Program-made: the position numbers and the translations under genes | Virus record (IMG/VR): IMGVR_UViG_3300009011_000002 | Location: 1-64,000 of that record | DNA: 64,000 nucleotides | Origin: a virus | Strand: one strand, 5' to 3' | Notes under the pieces: generated by a model | Seen by the model: only the letters and a program-made list of their open reading frames with translations | What the model was told of the DNA's origin: nothing | Databases searched by the model: none | Part shown: positions 52,537-59,959 of the stretch, piece after piece | Layout: each line of letters begins with the position of its first letter | How positions within the stretch are numbered: position 1 is the first letter of the stretch

Positions 52537-52848
52537 TTACTCTACATACTGGAATACAAATGTGAGAGAGGCCGAAGTACACCGCGCGTTAACAAGCGTA
52601 ACGCTCCCATAAGAGGCTACTGCCGTTTGCAACAGCTGCATGGTGTTGAGAAAGTCACGCTGCAGTTGTTGTTGGCATTCTTCAATCGGGTGAGTAAAGC
52701 CAGCCGCCGGTGGAACGTTGATCACGCCTTTGATTTGGCATGCTTGAAGCAGGTTGTTGTACACCCCCATCATCTCACCCACATCCGTCAATGGAGGGCA
52801 AGAGACTACGTGAGTGAATGTGCGTACTTGCGGTTCAGTCATCTTCAA
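52537..52848 (-). CDS. Unknown 103-residue protein
   Basis: This small mixed protein is coupled to its upstream neighbour by a 14-base overlap and directly followed by the next gene. No motif is recognised. Confidence 0.65.
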   Translation of the reverse strand: MKMTEPQVRTFTHVVSCPPLTDVGEMMGVYNNLLQACQIKGVINVPPAAGFTHPIEECQQQLQRDFLNTMQLLQTAVASYGSVTLVNARCTSASLTFVFQYVE

Positions 52849-53158
52849 TCTCCACTACAACTGCATAGGCGAGGACATTCCAGCGGTACAATGAACCCGC
52901 CAGTTGCAATTGCCGAATCTGGGTTGCCATCTCCATCAGCTGTGGCATGGCTTCGTTAATCAGTACCTGCGCCGACAAATCGTTCAGGTCAAGTTCTGAT
53001 CGAATGAATTCTGCAGTCACGTCGTAATTGTGATCGTTGTGAGCCCAATACCCGATCATCGATGAAATGACGAACGTGGTCTCTTGGATATTGAACCCAC
53101 ACTTTTCAAAGATCACTGGAAGCGTCCCCATGGGGAGTGTTACTCGCTTCATAGCCAC
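52835..53158 (-). CDS. Unknown 107-residue protein
   Basis: This small helical protein with an acidic C-terminus overlaps both neighbours (14 and 10 bases). It resembles its cluster mates in size and layout, so these genes may be paralogues or partners in one small complex; similarity is not obvious by eye. Confidence 0.65.
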   Translation of the reverse strand: MAMKRVTLPMGTLPVIFEKCGFNIQETTFVISSMIGYWAHNDHNYDVTAEFIRSELDLNDLSAQVLINEAMPQLMEMATQIRQLQLAGSLYRWNVLAYAVVVEIEDD

Positions 53159-53625
53159 TCCCCTCTGATGAATTCTTCCGGAGTGTCGACAAACTCGTCG
53201 ACAGGTAATGATGCAAGGTCCCGTGGGTCAATGCCAATGAGCAAGTGCGCATTGGGTAAGATCCGAAAAGCAAACCCGTGTTCCAACTCGGTCTTGCTGG
53301 TTAACTGGCAAACAAGGGTATCAATTTTCGCTACAGCATCCTGAATGATATCTAGTAGGTCACTGTACGGAATGTAGTACTTTGCCAATTGCCCAGTCGT
53401 GTAACGACCGTCCATCAAAACGCCTTTCTTACCGGCCCACGTCACCACACTCTGCTCGAGCAGGTCGTAAGCCACTTCCCCATGGCGATGGAAGTTAGAG
53501 CTTGAAATTGCCGCCCCACCCTCTACCCGTAGGGTCGTTAACAGTTCTTGCATATCGATCTGAAAGAACCGGAGTTCGTCGCTTAGGTGGTTGTTGGCTA
53601 AGACTAATAGCGTCAAGGAGTTCAT
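53149..53625 (-). CDS. Unknown 158-residue protein, start overlaps upstream gene by 131 bases
   Basis: ATG 53625 opens a frame whose first 43 codons overlap the end of the previous gene in another frame. Later ATGs lack better ribosome sites, and the region after the overlap reads as an ordinary folded protein. The start is therefore uncertain: the gene could begin at 53553. The C-terminus is acidic and ends EEFIRGEWL. Function is unknown. Confidence 0.55.
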   Translation of the reverse strand: MNSLTLLVLANNHLSDELRFFQIDMQELLTTLRVEGGAAISSSNFHRHGEVAYDLLEQSVVTWAGKKGVLMDGRYTTGQLAKYYIPYSDLLDIIQDAVAKIDTLVCQLTSKTELEHGFAFRILPNAHLLIGIDPRDLASLPVDEFVDTPEEFIRGEWL

Positions 53626-54058
53626 TGATTTCGTCCGATCCGGGGTTATCACTGACAACCTCTGCAATAGGCTGCCTGGCGCGCGGTGTCTTCCTTCTGT
53701 CCCCGTTAATACGGAAGGTGGCATCTAGGTCCATTTCAATCGTAATCCGATGGAAATGAGGCCCCAAGCGCTTACTGGTCATTTTGATCTGCAACCGCTC
53801 GTCCCACCCGTGTTTCTTTTGTTCCTTCTGAATATGCTGGATGTATTCCACCATGGTCAGGTCTGGTGTTACCAGTTGGTAACTGTCCTCCATGATATCA
53901 TTCAGCGTCCCTAGTATTGAATCGCGCTTCCGTGGATCATTAACGACATCTACCGCAGCTTCGACCATTCGAACGACAATCTCTTCCCGCACAGATTTAT
54001 CGATCTTCTCTCCCGTAACCAACATCGAAGCCAAATCGTTAACGTTAAATGCAATCAC
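53495..54058 (-). CDS. Unknown 187-residue protein
   Basis: The N-terminal helical region is followed by a central beta part and a Pro/Arg/Gly-rich C-terminus that overlaps the next gene. No recognised motif is seen; it belongs to the overlapping small-gene cluster. Confidence 0.65.
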   Translation of the reverse strand: MIAFNVNDLASMLVTGEKIDKSVREEIVVRMVEAAVDVVNDPRKRDSILGTLNDIMEDSYQLVTPDLTMVEYIQHIQKEQKKHGWDERLQIKMTSKRLGPHFHRITIEMDLDATFRINGDRRKTPRARQPIAEVVSDNPGSDEINELLDAISLSQQPPKRRTPVLSDRYARTVNDPTGRGWGGNFKL

Positions 54059-54070
54059 GTTCCATCTCCC

Positions 54071-54367
54071 CTAGTAATCAAACGTCACGATAAACTTACC
54101 ACGGATTCCCCCCAGTGAACGCAAGCTCACAGTTGCCTCCCGGGGAATGCCAATAGCCTGTTCAGCGATCTGCTCTCTAAAGGAGTTAAGGTCGTCGCCG
54201 TACATGCGATGGTAAGTCGTGCCGTAGGTGATATTGCTGAATCCCTCATCCGTCAGGACGGATATCAAGTCAATGACATCCAAGCCTCTTGCGAGACGTT
54301 TTCCTTGGCCACCAATAGGTAGGGATAGGGCGTAGTCGTCTAAACTCACAGTGAAGCTCTTTGCCAC
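54071..54367 (-). CDS. Unknown 98-residue protein, first gene of small-gene cluster
   Basis: This small basic beta-rich protein is preceded by a motif B promoter-like element 28 bases upstream. It starts the compact cluster down to 51758. Function is unknown. Confidence 0.65.
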   Translation of the reverse strand: MAKSFTVSLDDYALSLPIGGQGKRLARGLDVIDLISVLTDEGFSNITYGTTYHRMYGDDLNSFREQIAEQAIGIPREATVSLRSLGGIRGKFIVTFDY

Positions 54368-54394
54368 CTTCTAGACCCCTTTGTGTCAGCTATG

Positions 54395-54412
54395 TCCTAT
54401 AGATATTAAAAG
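54395..54412 (-). promoter_or_regulatory. Motif B promoter-like element
   Basis: The minus strand reads CTTTTAATATCTATAGGA, sharing 16 of 18 bases with the element upstream of 42837. It is placed about 28 bases before the ATG at 54367. Confidence 0.55.
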
Positions 54413-54505
54413 TCCGTTGAAAAGAACTGTGAAATATCAAAAAACAACATAGACCCCTAGAGCACCGAGGATCTCTCCCCGGCACCCTAAGGTTCTACTA
54501 CTTCG

Positions 54506-55522
54506 TTACACGAAGCTCAGGCCGTTGCCGTCCAGCTTGGCGCCGCCGCTGAGGTCCTTCTGTGGAACGTAGGTTTTCTTGGTTTCCGCTTTCAGCGCGT
54601 CCAGTTGTTCCATCTGCGCTTCCAGCTCTTTGACCGCTTCGCCGTGGTCGAGCAGCATGTGCAGCTCTTTCACGTTGCCGGGGCGGTTGTTCTGGTCAGC
54701 AAACACACCGGTGGTGCGCACTGCCACGCCCTTGAAGCGAGGGATCACGTCGTCGCTGCTGGTGAACAGCGAAGCCACCGCGATTGGCAGACGACCTTCG
54801 AAACCGTCGCCTTCTTCGAAGATGCGCTGGTCCAGGAAGCTGATGCGGCTGAGCGCTGGCGGGATCTGCTGGTAGCGGGAGTACTCGAGGAAGTTCTTGA
54901 TGTCCTGGTAGTCCATCTCGCCGTTGGACTCCGTCAGGAACAGGCTCAGCATGTCGCAACGATCAGCGACGCGCTTGTTGGTTTCGCCGCGCTTCTCGTT
55001 CTCGGTGTTCCAGAACTCGAGGTACGGGATCGGCATGTTCAGCAGTTCAGGTCGCACTTGGTTCGAGAACCAGGTCAAGGTGTTCACGCCGTTGGCGAAT
55101 TCAACCTGGGAGGTTTGGTCACCGATGAACACACCCACCGCTGGCAGGCCTTTGTTCTTCAGGTAGCGGAAGGTCAGCAGTGCCAGCAGCGAACCAGTAC
55201 CGCCGGTCAGGTTGCAGACCACGATGTTGAACACGCCGGGTTTGTGCTTGGCCAGGGCCGAGTCGACGAACGGCTGCGCAGCTTCGTAGTTGGTGCTTTG
55301 GATCTTGCCCGAGCCTTTGGCGGCTTGGTTCGGATCATCCGGCAGGGAGATGCGCTCGATCGGGAAATCCGATACCGGGATGTTGGCTTCCGAAGCATCG
55401 AGGCCGACGAAGGTGGCCTTCTTGTTGCCGAAGGCTTTGGCGGTTTGCTTGATGAGGTCGCCGATGTTGATGCCAGTACCGCCGCAGAGGTAGTAGGTCA
55501 GTTCCGATTTTGGTGCGGACAT
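54506..55522 (-). CDS. phuZ: PhuZ-like divergent tubulin/FtsZ GTPase
   Basis: The 338-residue protein shows the tubulin-superfamily GTP-binding loops. These are CGGTGIN at 13-19 (loop T1 type), the signature TGGTGS at 106-111 (loop T4, canonical GGGTGS), and the T7-type synergy segment GEMDYQD (201-207; D204 and D207 as GTPase-activating acids). In phiKZ-like phages PhuZ forms a dynamic spindle that centres the phage nucleus and carries capsids to it. The C-terminus (after about 290) is Lys/Gln/Gly-rich and lacks the strongly acidic tail of the best-known PhuZ, so polymer contacts may differ. ATG 55522 is chosen over an in-frame TTG. A motif A promoter lies 56 bases upstream. Confidence 0.87.
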   Translation of the reverse strand: MSAPKSELTYYLCGGTGINIGDLIKQTAKAFGNKKATFVGLDASEANIPVSDFPIERISLPDDPNQAAKGSGKIQSTNYEAAQPFVDSALAKHKPGVFNIVVCNLTGGTGSLLALLTFRYLKNKGLPAVGVFIGDQTSQVEFANGVNTLTWFSNQVRPELLNMPIPYLEFWNTENEKRGETNKRVADRCDMLSLFLTESNGEMDYQDIKNFLEYSRYQQIPPALSRISFLDQRIFEEGDGFEGRLPIAVASLFTSSDDVIPRFKGVAVRTTGVFADQNNRPGNVKELHMLLDHGEAVKELEAQMEQLDALKAETKKTYVPQKDLSGGAKLDGNGLSFV

Positions 55523-55577
55523 TGTGAAGTCTCTCTTCAAGTTACCGTTGGAAAAAGATCATTGTGATCTCTACCGA

Positions 55578-55599
55578 AATGATGTAGGTCTGAAATATT
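55578..55599 (-). promoter_or_regulatory. Motif A promoter of PhuZ
   Basis: The minus strand reads AATATTTCAGACCTACATCA then TT, sharing most positions with the gp68-like gene's element. Confidence 0.72.
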
Positions 55600-55650
55600 C
55601 TTTCCCGTTGCCAAACCTACATTTGCTGCAATTCGTACAGGCCTAAAAAT

Positions 55651-55691
55651 AACCTCCCACCGCCCCAGCGGGGAACTGCCTAGCGGCAGGA
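55651..55691 (-). terminator. Branched GC-rich hairpin, possible terminator
   Basis: The outer CCTCC/GGAGG pairs enclose a CCCCGC-type inner hairpin. On the minus strand it is followed by TTATTTTTAGG. It lies 50 bases upstream of the PhuZ motif A and would isolate PhuZ from upstream transcription. Confidence 0.55.
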
Positions 55692-55822
55692 GGGTTCCCA
55701 TCTAAGAGAACGAAGAGCCTGATAAAGGATACCCGTCTTGCTGGAGAACCTAACCAAAAGCCAACCAGCCGTACACGAGTATAAGATATGGTCAGCCAAG
55801 TAACAAAAAAATAAAGTTAGTA

Positions 55823-55869
55823 CCTCACCAACTCCTGGCCCGAGACGGGGTTGGCCAGGAGAGGTGAGG
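55823..55869 (-). terminator. Terminator of the Ntn-hydrolase gene region
   Basis: The long stem CCTCACC..CTCCTGGCC with GGCCAGGAG.GGTGAGG (2-base asymmetry) is followed on the minus strand by TACTAACTTTATTTTTTTG. It is the first strong U-tract hairpin after the gene at 56116. Confidence 0.75.
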
Positions 55870-55875
55870 GGGCAG

Positions 55876-55941
55876 GGCACAGCAATGGCACAGCAACAGC
55901 AAGGGAGGCACAGCAATGGAACTATCACACGGGGCACAGCA
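55876..55941. repeat. Four direct repeats of GGCACAGCA
   Basis: Exact copies of the 9-mer GGCACAGCA begin at 55876, 55887, 55907 and 55933 in non-coding DNA. Such short clustered direct repeats resemble iterons or operator arrays. Confidence 0.7.
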
Positions 55942-56115
55942 GGGTGGAACGGATTCAGTGGGGTTTTTCTGTAGCCTGCCGATGAACGCAGACCTAACCG
56001 GCTTTACGGGACACTCGCCGGTTATTGCGGTAGGTTTATCACCCCCAACCTTGCCACGAACCTTCAGCCACTATCTCAGAGCAAACTTCATGAGTTCACA
56101 TAGGATAACAACAAC

Positions 56116-56748
56116 TCAGTGGATCGTTGCAGGCGCTTCTGCCACTTCAGGGGTATGAGGGGTAGGGGCAACTTCTGCGTCGGTCCGTTGAGCCGGTGGA
56201 GCTGACGGTTGTACGGTTTCCAGTGCCGGTGGGCGCTTGCTCAGCACTGCCGGAACCGGAGGAACTTCAAAGATCTGCAGGTTACCGCCGCAACCTACGT
56301 CGAGCTTGCACGCTGACTTGACACCCAGGCGCGCACCTTTGCCAATGGCCATGACACCCAGGGCAAAGTCAGTACCCGAACCAATCGCCACCGGTGGCAG
56401 CATCGGCAGGAGCTCATGGCGGTCCCGGTTGCGTTCTTTGGTCTTCACGACCTTCCACGTCCAGAGCTCGCCCTTCTCGTTGATCACCAGCGCGTGGAAC
56501 GCGATGTTGTCCTGATCTTCGAAACGGGTCTTGTGGGAGATACCCTCCTGGAGTTTCTCTTTGACGTAGTCAATTGCCAAGGCATCCCCAGCCAAGCCGA
56601 AGGCGATTACCTTGACGCCGTTGATTTCCCAGTACTGGTCATCCTCCGGGGTGTAAATCTTCCGGAAGGGGCTCAGGCATACGGTGTCACCCAAAGTCAT
56701 TTGGGAATCGCTGACAAGTTCTTTGCCGTCGAATGCGATGATGGTCAT
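56116..56748 (-). CDS. Proteasome-beta/HslV-like Ntn hydrolase domain protein
   Basis: The 210-residue protein starts MTIIAFDG, so removal of Met would expose Thr2, the expected N-terminal nucleophile. It continues with SDSQ, a conserved-type lysine in the FRKI segment (K30), AFGLAGDA, and GSGTDFALGVMAIG followed by KLDVGCGG. This order is typical of the HslV/proteasome beta fold. The last 45 residues are a Pro/Ala/Val disordered tail. Related genes occur in other phages, and their target proteins are generally unknown. The gene is monocistronic with a motif A promoter 74 bases upstream, suggesting early expression. Confidence 0.8.
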   Translation of the reverse strand: MTIIAFDGKELVSDSQMTLGDTVCLSPFRKIYTPEDDQYWEINGVKVIAFGLAGDALAIDYVKEKLQEGISHKTRFEDQDNIAFHALVINEKGELWTWKVVKTKERNRDRHELLPMLPPVAIGSGTDFALGVMAIGKGARLGVKSACKLDVGCGGNLQIFEVPPVPAVLSKRPPALETVQPSAPPAQRTDAEVAPTPHTPEVAEAPATIH

Positions 56749-56821
56749 GTGTATACAATACTCCGTGACTTGGTGTTTCGGTTTGGTTAGGTTCGTGTAA
56801 TATTCTTTTTGAGTTACAAAT

Positions 56822-56843
56822 CAGTGATGTAGGTTTGAAATCC
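56822..56843 (-). promoter_or_regulatory. Motif A promoter of the Ntn hydrolase
   Basis: The minus strand reads GGATTTCAAACCTACATCAC then TG, a very close match to the consensus. Confidence 0.72.
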
Positions 56844-57279
56844 TCCCGTCCCCTTCTGTTTACCTCGCGTGCGCGTTTAAGTTAATATATCTTTTTAGAT
56901 ATTTAAGTAAATTAAGATAAATCTTAAAAGCAAATTAGGATACTACTACTACGTAGTAGGTTCTTTAGCGCACGGAGCGCGTCCGCGCACGTGCACGCGG
57001 AATAGAGAAGGGAAAGGATTTTTCTGACTGAGTAAATTGGGAAATAAGAATTTTTAACACTCTGAATTTTCCGAAGGAATTGTCTAACGACAAATCTTCA
57101 AAACCCCCGCCAGGAAAAATCTTCTATCCCCGCCCCGCCGAGGAAATCGATTATAACACCCCGACCAGCGTCGTAGACAACGAACAAACCATAAACCCAC
57201 CCAACCCTACCGGGTTGAGCAGATCGTTGATTTAACGCGATTCTAGAACGTTTTAGATTTTGGGATAAAAACCGTCAAA

Positions 57280-57295
57280 AGGGATGCTATAGACC
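57280..57295 (+). promoter_or_regulatory. Motif C promoter of the plus-strand unit
   Basis: The plus strand reads AGGGATGCTATAGACC, matching 13 of 16 positions of the element upstream of 1753. It lies about 55 bases before the ATG at 57348. Confidence 0.55.
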
Positions 57296-57347
57296 AACTT
57301 AGTAGAACGGGGATAATGGTGTTCCTGTAGCAGAATAGGGGTTGAAC

Positions 57348-58196
57348 ATGAACTGTGTTGATTACGCCATCAACCGGATTCTGAACGGTTCAGATATCGA
57401 CCAGTACCTTCTGGAACTGGCGTTCAAGAATCCAAACGCAAACTACGCGGGTAACTGGTTTAACCTGGTCAACCAGACCACCGTTGAGCAGGGCATCCGC
57501 GAGAAAGTCATCCACCGCCTGGTACTCCCGGCCTGTAACGTGAGTGGTGGTAAAACCGAGTTCCTGGACTTGTCTGGAGCCACCACCACTGACCTCGGTA
57601 ACGGGTGTATGGAGGTCAACGTACCAGACGTCTCCACCGGAGGTCGGAAGATCATCTCGGTGACGGAAGTGTATCTGGGTGCCATGACTTCGGCCGTCGG
57701 TCAGCTGGGTATGGCGGTCAGTGAGAACACCATGTGTGGGAGCGGTGCTGGTAACGACATGCTCCAGGGTTTGATCGATGGGTTGTCCCCTCAGCGGAAC
57801 TTCCCGTTGACGTTTACCAACTTGCACATGAAGGGTAACAACTGCTTCGTGATCTTTGGTATCCCGAACGGGAACATTTCCCTGTCGGCCAAAGCGGTCA
57901 TGGAGTACGACTCCGGCATGAGCAGCATTTCGCCACGTCACTACGAATACTTTGCCAAACTGGTAGAGCACGCAGTGAAGGCGTATATCTACCGGACTTG
58001 CAAACGCCCAACCAACGAAGCCATCATGCGTTCCGGTGTGAGCCTGAGTGACATCAAGGACGACATTGCGGAATACCGTGATGCGTGGACCAATTACGAG
58101 GAATACCTCAACGACACCTGGCGCCGTTGCATGGCGTGGAGTGACCGTCAGTTGGTGGTGGATACTGTCAACGCGGCTGTTCCTCGTCGCATGTAA
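57348..58196 (+). CDS. Unknown protein, probably virion-related, 282 residues
   Basis: ATG 57348 has AGGGG 6 bases upstream; an in-frame TTG two codons earlier is less likely. The protein is mixed alpha/beta with a Gly/Ser-rich segment (MCGSGAGND) in the middle and a helical, Trp/Tyr-containing C-terminus. It is the first gene of a three-gene unit ending at a bidirectional terminator next to the terminase. A virion or packaging role is inferred from the shared promoter motif and neighbours. Confidence 0.68.
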   Translation: MNCVDYAINRILNGSDIDQYLLELAFKNPNANYAGNWFNLVNQTTVEQGIREKVIHRLVLPACNVSGGKTEFLDLSGATTTDLGNGCMEVNVPDVSTGGRKIISVTEVYLGAMTSAVGQLGMAVSENTMCGSGAGNDMLQGLIDGLSPQRNFPLTFTNLHMKGNNCFVIFGIPNGNISLSAKAVMEYDSGMSSISPRHYEYFAKLVEHAVKAYIYRTCKRPTNEAIMRSGVSLSDIKDDIAEYRDAWTNYEEYLNDTWRRCMAWSDRQLVVDTVNAAVPRRM

Positions 58197-58207
58197 CCGG
58201 AGTTCCC

Positions 58208-59578
58208 ATGACAGCCTTTTTCGATCCATTTGAATCAGAGTTCTCGTTGTTTGAAGGCTTGGAAGATCACGGTCCCGGTTGCATCAAGGGTATGCGTGAG
58301 CTTTTCGAAGCCATGGGTGGTATGGAAGCCCTGTTGACGGATGTCAACTTCGAAAGCAACGGTGCGATCCTCCAAGTCTGTGAACGGTTTGGTACCTACC
58401 TGGAGATTACTCCAAAGTGGGCCTTGACCTTGCAGAAGTACGTGTATGCGTTCATCACACGTAAGACCGGTCTGGTCGATTACATGGAGTTCTTCGGTAG
58501 CCCTTACCTCGGACTCCACAAGATCACCTTCACCACCGCTGACCGTAACCAGTGGTTCACGGACATCTTCGACGTGGACGAGGAGGAACTCAAAGAGAAC
58601 CTCCACAACTGCAAAGCGATCAACAAGGATTGGTCGGTGGTCGGCGATGTGTTCAACTTGACGGTTCCGTACCTGCTGTACCGGATCCACAAGTCAACAC
58701 TGGATGCCAAAACCAAGCACCAGGCCATGGTCGACGTGGTGAGCATGTATCACTACAAGTGCTTGACCTCGATCATCCACAACGACTACCCGTTCCAGGC
58801 GCGCCGTGAAGTGGCGATTGAGACCTACAACCGACTGAGTCTGAAGTATGACATCCGCCGGTACGGTTCGTGGAAGAAGCTGATCCAAGCACGGGCTGAG
58901 TACATCCTCGATCCCAAGACGGGGATTCACTACGAAGCCTTCACCAAAATGCAAGACGACAAGAAGATCGTCTACATGGTCGGTGACATCCAGAACCGGT
59001 TGCGTCGTGCGATCAACGACATCAACAAAGTGTTCCACGATGTGAAGAACAAGACGAACATCGTGAAGCTGGACAACGCGAAGGTGAACCTCGGGGACGA
59101 ATTGAGTCTGAAGTCCGTCTCCAAGGAAATCACCCAGTACGCCATGTACCTCGAACGTATCCTGACCGAGCAAACCTCGTTCTACAAAGACGAGTTGGTC
59201 GGGTACGCCAACGAAGCCCTGGAAGGCTCTCCTCGAGATAAACTGGCATTCGTGGTGCAGCGCTTCCCGGCGTTGTACAACAACCCGAAGAAGCCCAAGT
59301 ACAAGGAATTCGCAGATGCGGTCTTGACCCACCTGTTCGAATACCTGCACGCCAACAGCATCCAAAAGACTAACGTCTACGATGTGTTGAACAAGATGCG
59401 GGGTGCGTATGGGGCTCCTCGTAGCAAGAACGACACCGTCAAGGTTATCCGTACTGTGGGGGATGAGTTGGTCAAAGAACTGACCGGCATTAAAACTCCA
59501 CAGAAGGTCCAATTGATTAGGACAGCGCTGAGTTTGTATTTCGTGCTACGGATCCTGTCCAAGGACTATTACGAATAA
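58208..59578 (+). CDS. Unknown protein, probably virion-related, 456 residues
   Basis: CGGAG precedes the ATG. The product has an acidic N-terminal 30 residues and a long, mostly helical Lys/Asp-rich body with no ATPase or nuclease motif. It lies 11 bases after its upstream neighbour. Function is unknown. Confidence 0.68.
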   Translation: MTAFFDPFESEFSLFEGLEDHGPGCIKGMRELFEAMGGMEALLTDVNFESNGAILQVCERFGTYLEITPKWALTLQKYVYAFITRKTGLVDYMEFFGSPYLGLHKITFTTADRNQWFTDIFDVDEEELKENLHNCKAINKDWSVVGDVFNLTVPYLLYRIHKSTLDAKTKHQAMVDVVSMYHYKCLTSIIHNDYPFQARREVAIETYNRLSLKYDIRRYGSWKKLIQARAEYILDPKTGIHYEAFTKMQDDKKIVYMVGDIQNRLRRAINDINKVFHDVKNKTNIVKLDNAKVNLGDELSLKSVSKEITQYAMYLERILTEQTSFYKDELVGYANEALEGSPRDKLAFVVQRFPALYNNPKKPKYKEFADAVLTHLFEYLHANSIQKTNVYDVLNKMRGAYGAPRSKNDTVKVIRTVGDELVKELTGIKTPQKVQLIRTALSLYFVLRILSKDYYE

Positions 59579-59623
59579 CTTGGCTTTACCAACTTCCCAA
59601 CGCTTTACACAAGGATGCAACAC

Positions 59624-59905
59624 ATGAGCCTCGCCACTCTGAAATTCGCCAACCTCACCCAGAATGCCAACGTTGTCATGGGTCACACCCAATTCGATAT
59701 CAAGGGCCAAGTTGAAAACGTCATCGCCATCTCTCCGGTCGGCGAAAGCGAGTTCACTGACCCCAAGGCCACTCGTTTTTACCTGAGCCCCATGATCGCT
59801 CAGACCGCGTTCGACGACCTGAGTAAGGGCGGTGATGTACTTACCGCGTTCGCTGGCCGTAGCTACGATGAAATGCAGGCTCATCTGCTGAAGAACCAGA
59901 AGTAA
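59624..59905 (+). CDS. Small unknown protein, 93 residues
   Basis: ATG 59624 has AAGGA at a good distance; an in-frame upstream ATG at 59615 overlaps that site. The protein is small and mixed, with biased codons, and is followed by a strong terminator. It may be a small abundant virion or DNA-associated protein. Confidence 0.65.
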   Translation: MSLATLKFANLTQNANVVMGHTQFDIKGQVENVIAISPVGESEFTDPKATRFYLSPMIAQTAFDDLSKGGDVLTAFAGRSYDEMQAHLLKNQK

Positions 59906-59920
59906 CCAGCCGTAGCGTTT

Positions 59921-59953
59921 ACTACCCTCTGCCCTTGCGGGGCAGAGGGTAGT
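59921..59953. terminator. Bidirectional terminator
   Basis: A 13-bp perfect stem (59921-59933 with 59941-59953) lies between the convergent stops at 59905 and 59960. Confidence 0.85.
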
Positions 59954-59959
59954 ATTCAC

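Larger units (their letters stand above)
55541..56115. other. Non-coding region between PhuZ and Ntn-hydrolase genes
   Basis: These 575 bases hold no gene I can support. They contain the PhuZ promoter motif, two minus-strand hairpins (55651-55691, 55823-55869), four GGCACAGCA repeats (55876-55941) and an 8-bp inverted repeat TAACCGGC/GCCGGTTA (about 55997-56027). A short plus-strand frame at 55916-56158 has a ribosome-site-like GGGAGG but runs into the end of the opposite gene, so I do not call it. Confidence 0.6.
56749..57347. other. 600-base AT-rich non-coding divergent region
   Basis: This is the longest gene-free stretch of the window. From the minus gene outward it holds a motif A element, a very AT-rich block (about 56877-56940), the palindrome CTACTACGTAGTAG (about 56947-56960), a GC-rich run with nested CGCG/CACGTG repeats (about 56968-57000), the quasi-palindrome TCTAGAACGTTTTAGA (57242-57257) and the plus-strand motif C promoter (57280-57295). 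I see no credible protein-coding frame. It could be a replication origin, a regulatory region or an RNA gene; the sequence alone does not decide. Confidence 0.6.

Noticed and set aside
54440-54500. Possible hairpin after PhuZ (CCGAGGA...TCCCCGG)
   Set aside because: The stem is short with a mismatch and no convincing U-tract, so it is not called as a terminator.
55916-56158. 80-residue plus-strand frame with GGGAGG upstream
   Set aside because: It lies in repeat-rich DNA, overlaps the end of the Ntn-hydrolase gene, has no downstream terminator of its own and reads as low-information sequence. The ribosome-site match is within the GGCACAGCA repeat region.
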